Source of the DNA: Lutraria lutraria
Lineage: Eukaryota > Mollusca > Bivalvia > Venerida > Mactridae
Length of the DNA stretch: 64,000 nucleotides
Direction of reading: 5' to 3'
Assembly: GCA_964023205.1 (NCBI GenBank)
Contig: OZ026835.1
Span: 44,241,083-44,305,082 of the forward strand
In this document: positions 12,586-23,006 of the stretch, piece by piece
Numbering within the stretch: position 1 is the first letter of the stretch
How the letters are laid out: every line of letters starts with the position of its first letter
The notes under the pieces: model-generated
Database searches by the model: none
Told to the model about the DNA's origin: nothing
Seen by the model: the letters and a program-made list of their open reading frames with translations, nothing else
Translations under genes and position numbers: made by a program

Positions 12586-15500
12586 GTAATTTTCATTACC
12601 TTATTTTGGAATGTAAAAGATCAACTTGTGACTATTAATGAAGATCGGATTAAAAATCGAGACCTCATGTTTGGATTGTTAATGTTTGGGTCCAAATTAA
12701 AGTTTTAAATCACTTTAACTAAGTCTTGTAAAGTTTTTACTAAGTATATAAATAAAGGGTGTCTCGCCTTCAAGTAAGATGGCCGACTGCCGCGTTAGCA
12801 AATTTTTGAGAGTGGTTAATCATTTCATTCACTTATCATCTCTGATGTTTCGAGAGTCTGCGATTAAAGTATACTGACATGGCCACTAAAAGAAAAAGTA
12901 TTAAAATCATTTCAAGGAACCATCCTATGCAAAAAAAACGAGACTTTTGGACCAATGCTTTATGTACAAATATTTTTACTAAAAAACACAGTTAATCGTT
13001 TTGGAGGGTTAAAAGTTCATATCAGTTATGAAAAAAGATATAGAAATATGTATTCATAGAAAGATTTATCGAATTATCTGTGTCCGCATGTATAATAGTT
13101 AAATCCTGTTCATGTCCTCTCGAGCATGCAGGACGAGTCTGTCCCACTTTCGCGACGTGAACATCTACTCACATGCTTGCTTTTATAAACCTCGTTCTAT
13201 ACTTGTCTCGCTCATTAGTGCTCAGAATATCAGCTATTAAATGAATTTATATCTTTTGTGATTACAGGTCTGTGATGAACAAAGATGCGAAGAGGAAGTT
13301 TTTCCATTATCAATGAACTATTTGGATAGATTTTTGAGTGTTAGAAATATTTCACGGACTAGTTTGCAACTACTTGGTGCAGCGTGCATGCTCATAGCAT
13401 CTAAATTAAAAGAGACAATACCAATTTCTGCGGAAAAACTAGTGACATACACGGATCATTCAATATCATTCACCTTATTAATGGTAATTGCTTTTATTTA
13501 TAAGTTTCGTGTTCGACATTGCCCAGCTGTTTTTCAGCTGATTCCAAGGTCACATGTGACACACGACGTCATTTTGTGACGTCAGTGTTATGACCGACTT
13601 TTGCACGTGGGCAGGTTATTTGGATGTAGATCTAGTATTTGGAGACGAAAATGCATTTGAAGTGTTAGACGAATCAAAAACGTGTCTCTCTCAATTTATA
13701 GCATTTTCTTAGAAGAAATGCTTTATAAATCTGTTCTACACCCATTTTCTCCATGTTCGAGTCAAGTTTGGCTTCAGGTCTCGTCACTTCCGGTGCACGC
13801 GATTTCATCGTGGCATGTGGTTGTTAATTAGTGCTATGCAATCACAATTAGACCAAATTGCCAAAATGTAATTCCAAAACTAAAATGCTACCGTATTTCT
13901 CTCTGTCTGAATGCACGTTACATTACAACAGCGGCCATTTAGTTCAACAGTGAAAGTTAGATAGATGTAACGATACGACAGTTTGATCAAAAATAATTTG
14001 CCCTGAGCACATACTTGTTTAACATTCCATTGATTTCGCATTAATAGTTATAATTCATTCTGTTGTTGATTGCAACATTTGCTTAAAGGAATTCAGAAAA
14101 TTTTGAGTGAATTTCCAATGTGATAGAAGTATGTTGTGGTCATTTGGTATGCTTTACAAATTAATAGTTCTCAGAAGTTTCTGGTCTAAATATTAATGTA
14201 TATTTTTAGACATATTATTAAGACATTAAAAATGAGTTTACTTTAGGTAAAATTGCTGAAATCTTATATAACACTGGGTTTTCACTAAATTTAAGAAGAG
14301 GTATAAAATGTTATATGTTCAGTACAGTATAAATTATGATTTTAGTCATTTAGACCTACATGTAGATATTTAAGAAATATGAATACTGTTTGCTCTTAAA
14401 CAGTGTCAAGGGTTCATAACTTGTACATCGCTAAGTGTGTTAAGAAAAGTTCAATTACTTGTATTTTATAAAAGTCGATATATACTTGACTATTACAAAA
14501 TATCTTCCAACTGGGTTTATCTACTCTATGTATGCCTGTTTTAAAATGGTTTATTTCATTTATAGAGCAGTGTAGTTAAAGTTCAGGAATTAAGTATTGA
14601 TTTATCTGTATTGTAAACGACACATGAATGGCTGGTTACTGCTACATTTCACACAGTAACTAAAGCTCACTAAAAATTCTCATGCTTTTGTAGAAAATTG
14701 TTTACAGCGATTTTATCATGTAACTTATAAGTTCTGCTTTTCTTTATTTTCAGGAAATGGAGTTAGTTTTGTTAAGCAAATTAAAATGGGATTTATCCGC
14801 TGTAACACCACAAGACTTTTTAGAACAAATTTTGAGTAGATTATCGTTAGAGAAAGAACAAACAAAAGTGATAAAAAAGCATGCACAGACATTTATAGCT
14901 CTATGCGCTACAGGTAAATAACCAGGCTTTTTTTTATCTTATCTTGTAATTTAGTTAACTTCAGTTTTGGTAACTTGTCACAGGTGGTCAAACACCACCC
15001 ACAGAATATCGTTCTCATGGATTTTTATGAATGAAACAAGCACAGCATAGACTGTATATTAGGGTATGACTGGCTCACGTCACTTTAAACCCTTTGTACT
15101 CTTTAATCCTCAAACTGAATGAAAAATCTGACTAAAAAATCTATCATCGCTTGTACGATACACATTAACGGTAATACAATAGTCCTGTCTTGTTTTCTTT
15201 TAATGACTTTGCACTGAATAGTCACTGAATTGAAAACTACAAGCCAGTTTAAAAGAACTCCTGTACCTATAGTTATTTTAGCCCGCAAGGAATTAGGGTG
15301 TTTAAAAAGACAAAATTTGTAAATCCGATTTTCACCATTAAAATGTTGATGAAAATTCTAAAAAACTTGAAAAATTGTGGTACATCTGTGAAATGACCTG
15401 AAACTTGTTGATTGCTTTAAAATGGTTTGAACGAAAACTCACTAAAAGTGATTTTTATTTGCCTTCTCCTTGATCGAATGATATATTGTGAAACAACGTA

Positions 15501-17945
15501 TAAACCGCTAATGTGTATTCGTGGTATGTGAATAATGTAAAGTATACAGTCGAGATAAGTACTAAATTGGTACAGTATGCTTTTGTTAAAATTGTCTCTA
15601 CAGAAAACTGTTGCTTACAAAATCATGGAAGGCAGCAAGAGTTGTTTGCCCTGCGGCAATACATACATTTCCTTGTTGTTTTTTATACAACACTATTAAT
15701 GACATTTCATCATAACTTAGGTCATAAAAAGAAATATAAATGCATTGAAGTGCATGTTTTTACTGCCTTGTTACGTACTAGGATCATAAAGGTATCTTCC
15801 CCCACTTTCTGCCTGCAGGGAAGTAAAATTTGCTATAAAGAATGACAATCCAGTAGAAATTCTACAGATTTCATGTATAAATTTCCCAACTTGTCCTTCA
15901 TTTTACACTAAACTTAAAGCAATTGACATATTAAATGGTCAAAAGCTAAAAAAAACATGAAATAAAATTAATGTTAAAATTAAAATAAATTAGCACTTAA
16001 TATAAATGTGTTATGATGTAAATTTAAAAAAATGCTTAACCGTGACTTAATTAAATGATGTAGTTGTTTATCTACCATAAAATGTTTTTTATCGAATCAC
16101 TGGTTTAACATCTATATAGATGTTTTATTCTACATACGGCTTGTTGACAGCTGCCACAAATTCCTGAATGAAATTAGCATGATATTGTGTTAGAAAGACA
16201 GTAATGTAAATGCATGTTATTCACGGCTATACACATTATATGTGAATGAATATTGTATATAAACTCGTGTATTAATGGATCTACACTTCTTAATTGATGG
16301 GCTAAGCATTTGATTGCAAATTGTTTTTCCTCCCAAATAAGTCAAAAATGTACGAAATGCAAGGTATGTGTAACTCGCAGCGACTTTTTATCATTTAAGT
16401 ATTAATTGAAATTAACGTGACCGCTTGATATTTGCTGAATTTAAGTCAAAGTAGCTTGTTTTACAAGTCCCACCTCTGTTAGATAGGACTGAAAGAATGT
16501 AGAATCCAGGTCATGAGAAATTTACACAAATTACTGGCCATTTATCCAGTATTAAAGATTAAAGACTCTTAAATCCCTTTAGCTTGCCTATTGATACAAA
16601 ATGGTGTAGGTTTTAGATTAGCAAGTATCTAACATGTATACAAAGTGCATTAAAGAAATTATGACATAAAAATTCAACCACCATATTTGAGAAATTTCTT
16701 GAGCATTTTAACAATTAAGATATAATATGACCGTTTGTTCTTTAATAATTGTATAATAAACTAGATTAATGTACAAAAACCAGATTCCCTGATCTGGTGT
16801 GCCACAATGTCTGTTCAATTGATTGTAAAGTGCTGCTTTGTTAAATATAACTTGCCCACCCTAGTGGACAGTTAAATGTAAAATTATATAATCTGTATAA
16901 TTAATTGTTATTGTTAAAATGAAGTTACTGTGTTAAAGAATTGAATAGCCTCAAACAGGCCCTGTTTGATAAAAATAAATAAAATGCATTACCAAATTCA
17001 AAATTTACATATTTTTTAAATTGTATATAAATTGCTTAATATTATTTTTTCGCTACTGCATATTGGTAAAAATGTTGAAATTGTCTATTTTCAGATTGTA
17101 AATTTATGATATATCCTCCATCCATGATAGCGGCTGGTAGTGTAGGGGCTGCGGTACATGGCTTGAGTAATATTCCATATTTAGATGTTAAATTGTTACA
17201 ACGACTTCATGAGATTACTGGTATTGAAATGGTAAGTTCATTTACATATTTTTCTATGAGAATACAGTGTTGGTTTTTTCATTCTGAAAAAAAAATAGAC
17301 AATGATATGTACCAGGCTTTCCTGCTATCATTTGTAACAAGTGTGTGGTATCATTGAAAAAATCTGAACAATTGTTTACAACCAGAATAAAGTTCCCTAT
17401 CTACTTTGATTAAGATAAATGATATATTTATGATTCTAACACCGGTACTCCCAGACTGTGGACACATTATCAGAATCACTGTTGATTGAAAAACAACTGA
17501 AATTAGACAGACCTGTCGGAAATCAAAAAGTAATTACTCTTAATTAATTGTCTGGAAGTGCCTATAATTAAGATTGCTGAAGTCTGGGATATCGTAGATT
17601 TGTACAATTTGAGTTGTTTATTTAGTTTGTTTGATTTGGGTTAATTCCAAATTTCTATTGTTACATTTTATCCTGTGTTGAAATGTGCCCTTAAGTACAA
17701 GTGAAGTTGATTTTATCTATTGCTTCCTTAAATTCCAGGATTGCTTGCGAAGTTGCCAGGAGCAGATTGAACAAACGTTAGCTGTGAATTTATCTAATAT
17801 GGCTCAGCCAGTTGAACAGTCTACAAAGATGGAACACTCATCAACAACGTCATCATCATCATCGTCACATCACACAAATACGCAACATGAACATTTAAAA
17901 GAACAGCCAACCACACCGACAGACGTTCAGGATATCCGGTTCTAG
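12391..17945 (+). CDS. CCND: G1/S-specific cyclin D (five-exon gene)
   Basis: The coding exons are 12391-12585, 13268-13483, 14754-14913, 17095-17231 and 17739-17945, giving 304 residues against 289-295 in vertebrates. D cyclins bind and activate CDK4/6 in the nucleus and drive Rb phosphorylation at G1/S. An LxCxE-type Rb-binding motif (LMCAE, residues 3-7) is at the start. The N-terminal cyclin box (about 25-142) holds [20 protein letters not shown] and MNYLDRFLS. The CDK-contact Lys and Glu (human D1 K112 and E141) are kept as K111 and E140. The C-terminal box carries [13 protein letters not shown] and the [10 protein letters not shown] block. The tail ends [10 protein letters not shown], the phosphodegron, with T295 equivalent to human T286. 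Exon 1 aligns to human D2 without gaps from the 12391 ATG. Exon sizes 195, 216 and 160 equal those I recall for vertebrate D2/D1. Odd points: a Ser/His-rich insert before the degron, and SFTLL where the family has RPEEL. It cannot be assigned to D1, D2 or D3; invertebrates usually have one. Confidence 0.96.
12586..13267 (+). other. Cyclin D intron 1 (phase 0, 682 bp)
   Basis: GT-AG intron: donor GTAATT, acceptor TTACAG. The exon 1 frame stays open into the intron until 12708, so intron retention would give a cyclin truncated inside the first cyclin box. No conserved element is seen apart from a YY1-like AAGATGGCCGAC near 12777-12788. Confidence 0.85.
13268..13483 (+). CDS. CCND: Cyclin D exon 2 (core of first cyclin box)
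   Basis: Encodes 72 codons in phase 0, from [13 protein letters not shown] through [20 protein letters not shown] to HSISFTLLM. It contains the hydrophobic helix pairing with the CDK and the conserved SKxKET segment with K111. The last six residues (SFTLLM) differ from the near-universal RPEELL-type sequence, although length is conserved and the donor GTAATT is good. Confidence 0.95.
13484..14753 (+). other. Cyclin D intron 2 (phase 0, 1,270 bp)
   Basis: Donor GTAATT, acceptor TTTTCAG. It contains a close pair of palindromic factor sites at 13549-13584, annotated separately. The rest is AT-rich with no repeat or RNA gene recognised. Confidence 0.85.
13549..13584. promoter_or_regulatory. Palindromic E-box plus perfect CRE in intron 2
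   Basis: GTCACATGTGAC at 13549-13560 is a 12-bp perfect palindrome around an E-box of the MITF/TFE type. TGACGTCA at 13577-13584 is a full consensus CREB/ATF site. The two are 16 bp apart and start 66 bp after exon 2. Two strong palindromic sites so close in an AT-rich intron suggest an intronic enhancer. CREB/ATF input to cyclin D1 is known in mammals, though there through the promoter. Confidence 0.4.
14754..14913 (+). CDS. CCND: Cyclin D exon 3
   Basis: 160 bp, the same length as I recall for the vertebrate exon. It encodes [19 protein letters not shown] to the start of CATD and ends one base into the Asp codon (phase 1). It contains E140, the kinase-contact Glu, and the [12 protein letters not shown] segment that opens the second cyclin fold. 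Confidence 0.95.
14914..17094 (+). other. Cyclin D intron 3 (phase 1, 2,181 bp)
   Basis: Donor GTAAAT, acceptor TTTTCAG. AT-rich and the longest intron. It holds an 18-bp perfect palindrome, AACATCTATATAGATGTT, at 16107-16124. The open frame at 15513-15845 is not recognised and is probably chance. Confidence 0.85.
17095..17231 (+). CDS. CCND: Cyclin D exon 4
   Basis: 137 bp encoding the end of the CATD codon, then [20 protein letters not shown] and on to HEITGIEM. It is 12 bp shorter than the 149-bp vertebrate exon as I remember it, with the loss in the loop after the AAGSV helix. It ends in phase 0 at the strong donor GTAAGT. Confidence 0.94.
17232..17738 (+). other. Cyclin D intron 4 (phase 0, 507 bp)
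   Basis: Donor GTAAGT, acceptor TTCCAG. Nothing else is recognised inside. Confidence 0.85.
17739..17945 (+). CDS. CCND: Cyclin D exon 5 (C-terminal tail, degron, stop)
   Basis: Encodes [14 protein letters not shown], matching the final helix of vertebrate D cyclins. A low-complexity stretch follows, rich in Ser, Thr and His (17836-17880), where mammals have an acidic run. The tail then ends [11 protein letters not shown], stop TAG 17943-17945. The TPTDV motif is the conserved site whose phosphorylation triggers nuclear export and ubiquitination in mammals. Confidence 0.95.
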   Translation, partial: DCLRSCQEQIEQTLAVNLSNMAQPVEQSTKMEHSSTTSSSSSSHHTNTQHEHLKEQPTTPTDVQDIRF

Positions 17946-19396
17946 TGAAAATTGTGATGAACCGTTTTTATGTCGACCAGAGAATTTTTATAGTTACAAA
18001 ACTTGTTACATGAATATTCAGTTCAGTTTGTTTAATATGCATATACTTTCTATCTGTTAAAAATCAAACAAAAGTTTAAAAAAAAAATATTTTTGTACTT
18101 TGTTCAAGTTTAAAGTTCTTGATTTTTACTACAATTATGATTACTGCCTACTCGGTTAGAGTGTTGTTAAAGCTCGCCACATCTCATTTGTTATAAATTC
18201 ATTACAAACACAGTGCCTTAAAGCTATTTCATATCGGTTTTGGGTCCAAAAATTACTGCCAAGCCATTCCACTTTTTATTCAAATCAAATCATCAAATTT
18301 TTACGAAGCATTTTTAAAAGCTCAACTTGACCATTAGATTGTAGAATAATATGTCTATGCATAATTTCATGTCGTATTTAATCAAGTTCCCATCTTCCTG
18401 TCATGAAACATTTTTAACAAAACACCATTTTTCTCAAACTTTCTTAGATCTGTTGTAAAAAAAATCTTAGAATCTCAAAACTTTTTTGCCGATTTCTATA
18501 ACTTGTTCTTCAGTAAGACATAATGTATCTGTTTCCATGGCAATAATATTGAAAGGTGATCCTATAGGGAGATTTGTGTATTAAGCGTCTATACACATAG
18601 CATGACATCAAAAAAGAAGTTAATATATATTTGTACATAATTAATCTTTATTAACATACTTATATATGTTAAACCAAAAAAAAGTACAAAATGTTTTAAA
18701 ATTAAGCCATAGGACAAATGCATTAGAATTAAAAGGGGCCGAAAGGATCTCTATTTCACAGAAGGGGTTCATTTTCTTGAATTATGTACCTAAGACCCGA
18801 TTTTTTCTGTTTTGTAAGACATTTGTTCTAAGGCATACTTCGTCATGTAATATATTTTTCGCCATTTTACATATATGTACAGACACACTGCACTCACACG
18901 AACACGTGTACACACACAAACATTGTGTTGGACCTTACATGAATATGCCTTACATATTCCTTCTTATCCCTCGATTGTGATATTTTTTTTATTTTCATAT
19001 ATTTGTTCAAAACATTTTTGTTTTCTTTTAAAAGAACTCATGTCTTGTAATTATCATTTTTCATTTGTTCTGATCATGTGTCAATGCCTCGTGTCAGAAG
19101 GCTACCCCATCTACATACGTAAAATCATTTTTTTATAAAACTTGAGAAAACTTCTTAAACATCGAAGCTGTTGCAGCATTTTTGAACAAGTATATTATGT
19201 CAAAAATGCACATTTAATACCTTTTTTCAGTGTTATATTTTTGCACAATAATTAGATATTGAGAAATAGTGCTATGTAAATTACTGTTTTATTAAATATA
19301 TGTGTTTTTTTGTCATCTGTTTAAAATAATGAACAACATTGAAACATGTTTTGTTTTTGATATGTGATTACCTAGATTATGTCACATGATAAGTTA

Positions 19397-19407
19397 TTAT
19401 TTATTTA
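19397..19407 (+). promoter_or_regulatory. AU-rich element (ARE) in the presumed 3' UTR
   Basis: TTATTTATTTA contains two overlapping AUUUA pentamers, forming a class II-like nonamer that recruits mRNA-decay proteins of the TTP/HuR type. Its place in the presumed cyclin D 3' UTR fits the short half-life of such mRNAs. Chance occurrence is possible in AT-rich DNA. Confidence 0.35.
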
Positions 19408-21355
19408 TGAATCATGAAAAAGGCCTAGCCTCCACATTACAGGATGCTTCCAGGTTTTAAGCAAATTTGATTGTTCAAACATCAGACTTTTAGTTTTACT
19501 TATTGTAAATAATCAACATTTCTTGGATTATCTTCATTCATTTGTACATGGATTTCATTATCTTTCCAAAAAAATAATTTCCTTCTGTTTTGAACTTAGA
19601 TAATCATTAAGAATCATATATTTGTTTTAAGACTGGAAGCATTTTTAGGCCATTGGTACCTAAGCCAACACTTATGTTGCAAATCTTGTGGTAAAAGGGG
19701 ACAAATCTGCCTGAATGCAGAGACATTTGGTGATGGTAGTTTAGAAATTCACTGGCCCCTGAGAAGGGACTCTCGACTTGATGTGTTTTTTGGATGAGAT
19801 TTGCAATAAAGTGGCTTAACATGGCCATGCATAAAAAATATGTGTTCAATCATTGACTATTTATACAAGGGATCTTCCTTTGAACTTTGAAATTTCTTGC
19901 ATTTGAAAGGGTCATTTTCGACCGAATAATTTATTTTTGCTCTAGATTTACTAAATGTGTTTATTGATTGCATTCTTGATTGACATTTTTCAATGGATAA
20001 AGAGAGTGCCATTTCAATGGGTATGTTGACATGTCATGTGATATCTATAAATAGAATTCTATAAATAGTAACTTCTATTTATGAATGAAACCCCAGATTT
20101 TGCTGCATTTTCGGAAGGGAAATGCGACCTCATTCTGGTATTTATTTTATGTTCCTGGAAGTGACTTGGCTACCTCTTGCATAAGGAATCCTTATTTTTC
20201 GTGTACAATACATTATTATGGTAATATATATTCTGATTGGTTCTTACAACTCGGAGTTTAACTCTACCTCAGCTATTCAATGCATAGCAAGACAAATATT
20301 ACATGATCCATGATTTTTTGTATTTTGTATTTTTGGTTGGTAGTTAATCCAAAACAGGAAAATAATTCATAGTGCCCCTTTTTTCCTAAAGTAAAATTTT
20401 AATTGCATCATTTAAGTATTGTACTGAGTTATAGGGCCATTTTGCTTGTATTATGTTGTTATATTATAGCATGATTATTTGCTGAAATGCAAGCCCTGGT
20501 TACTTATCAAAAATAGGCTTGTGAAGTCACGTGGAATTGAAGTTTTGCCTTTTTTCTGTTGAGGGTTGATCACAAATTAACGATTATGATTTAACACTCA
20601 TAGATGGTTTATCAAAGAACACTTTGTACAATGAAATGAAATGTGTTGATTTGATTGTGAAACTTCTACAAAATTGCTGATTAGACATTTTGTGACCGCC
20701 ATAATTCACAAAAAGAATTATTTTTCGAAGGGAGTCTTTCAGTTAACGAAACTGTTATCAAGTATTTAAAAGCTGTGATACTTGTTGGAATTTTGTTTTA
20801 TTTTCAAACTTCCAAACTCTTGTTTTTTTTTCATGTAACAAGTATGTTAAAGTGTAAAAATGATCATTGTGTATGCGAAATTAAGAAATGTGTCCCGATG
20901 AGGTGCCTATGGAAAAGGGTTAAGAAATTCAATTTCCAAAACTTTAAATTGTAACAGCTTGAAAAAAATAATTCTAATTTATATTTGTTTGTTGAGATTT
21001 TAGGCTGACAAACATTTTGAAAAAAATTGAAAAAGAGAATTTATTAAGAATGTAATTTTTTCCTCCAATATTGATACGTAACCTTCCATAGTCGCCTATC
21101 GGACACTTGCTAATGTTCGATGAATGCTGTAAATCTATGTATGTACCCTAACGCTGGTGATATTGTGATAAATTATAATTTTTTGAAAAGCGAATAACTT
21201 AGGGGTTTTTATGAGTAATGTCTATGCTGAAGTATGATTGGTTGATATTTCCCTAAATTCTAAGGGATAGAAAAATCTTCCGAACAAACTATGAAAGAAT
21301 GTTGCTGGTTTAACTGAAATTTATACTTATGCCAATGTATGATGTTTTGATGAAG

Positions 21356-21361
21356 AATAAA
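21356..21361 (+). terminator. Candidate poly(A) signal 1
   Basis: AATAAA followed 20-45 bases later by a T-rich tract (TTTGTATTTTCTTTCC and on), the arrangement of a cleavage and polyadenylation site. Likely 3' end of the cyclin D transcript at about 21375-21385. Confidence 0.45.
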
Positions 21362-21417
21362 TCATTTATGTTAATGTCAACCTTTGTATTTTCTTTCCTT
21401 TCTTCAGAATTCTGATA

Positions 21418-21423
21418 AATAAA
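21418..21423 (+). terminator. Candidate poly(A) signal 2
   Basis: A second AATAAA 62 bp after the first, followed by GT-rich TGTTTGGTATTTG. It would end the transcript at about 21440. Confidence 0.4.
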
Positions 21424-22994
21424 ATGTTTGGTATTTGAGCAAAATTTAACCAAATTGTACTATAGCTAAAACAACATGAATATTTTTTGACATTTAAAGT
21501 GAATTATTTATTTTAATGCAGAAAAAAGAGAATTCTATGTAATTATTTGTTTTTGGAATTTAACTTAAGAAATAAGTAGAAGAAACATATCTTATAGGCA
21601 AAGCATTGTCTCAGATAGGTTATTTTGCCTTATTTTCATAATAGTAAAAAATTCATAAATTCTTGAAAACTGGATGATTCCAAACTGTCGTTCATAAAAA
21701 ATTAAGTTTTTTTCTTTGCTGTAGGAATAATGATTCTACTGAATTTTCTCTCTTGTCATTTTTCTGTGTATTACTCTTTATTGAATGTTACCACCATTTG
21801 AAGTTTTTTCGTAAACTTTCGTGCACCAATTTTTTGGTGAGATACATCTATGCACGTGATTATTTATCACTAAAGATGAAAGTTTTGATACTGAAGTATA
21901 GGTGACTTAATAGTCAACATTTTAGTACTGAAATAATATGATATGTCAGCTACCAGAAATTATCTTATTGAAAGCAATAAATAAATTAACATGACCTAAG
22001 TGTTATTGTTTTGTATTTTTGTATATGTTGAAACAGAAACTCTGAAGATGACCTCTGTCCAGGTCTTGGATAAACCCACACATGTGAGGTTTTTACATGG
22101 ATATGAAAACAGATACAATACACAGAAATATCATGAAAATGAACATTTTATACAAGTTCAGAAAATAAATACAAACTTACAGATTTTCATCAATACATTT
22201 AGGCAAATTCAGAAACAACAAAAACAGTGAATGTTGGAGAAGTTGTCACGAATGTGTCAAGCTGTACATACTCCGCATTGTCCATGTATGGGTCTAACCG
22301 ATGAACCTGTCTGGAATAACGTCACGTACGTCAATATGCCCAAAATTTCTGAAATATCAAAAATTATTTAAGGACCCAAAAATACTATCTTCATAAGAAG
22401 CCTCGTTGATATTTGTACATGTAATAATAATTTTAGTTGACAAGCACATTCACTCCTATGTACTTTTTAAGAAAAGCCTAAAGCCGACGACATCAAGTCT
22501 AGCGAGAAGTGAATAAACAGTAGGGTTATTCTGCATATTCATAATGAAATTTCATTCAACAGAAAAAGGAGTGGTCAGCTAGTGACCTTGACATCAATGT
22601 GTGGTCCAGTTTACGGTCGGTAATATATGACTATAACTGAAGACAGAACTTAAGTCATTAAGTTTTTGTTAAACATGTTCTAATAAGGCTGTAAATTAGA
22701 TTTATAAATTTAAAAGGTCGCCGAGCTAAATAACCTGTCAGATTAAATCATTAAATAAATGAGGTGGACTTAACAAATTAACTAATATGCTGAAGTGTTG
22801 TTATTGTAGTCTCATGTTTGCACCGGTCAATGTCTGCTCAAACTTAGGTCACACTATAAGACCCATGATTATGTCCTCATGCCTAATATCAGATTTCTTC
22901 CACACGAAGTGCCAAATAATTACACTTGAACTTGATAATGCGCCAAATTCTCCCCACCTTCTGCTGCAGACGTTGCTTCAAAACATAAAGTGAA

Positions 22995-23006
22995 ATTCGC
23001 GGGAAA
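22995..23006 (-). promoter_or_regulatory. Consensus E2F-type site
   Basis: On the - strand this reads TTTCCCGCGAAT, a full E2F/DP consensus. The next 120 bp are richer in CG dinucleotides (TTCCGG, TGTCGCGGGCGG, ACGCGAG) than the neighbourhood. It lies about 1.6 kb beyond the presumed end of cyclin D, so it could be a downstream element or an unannotated promoter. No transcript is visible. Confidence 0.3.

Larger units (their letters stand above)
17946..21440 (+). other. Probable long 3' UTR of cyclin D
   Basis: From the stop to about 21.44 kb there is no mobile element and no other gene, and the + strand is U-rich. AATAAA signals occur at 19805, 21356 and 21418; the last two bracket a pyrimidine-rich stretch, as expected at a cleavage region. 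Mammalian cyclin D mRNAs also have long, unstable 3' UTRs. Extent is inferred; a shorter isoform using 19805 is possible. Confidence 0.5.
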
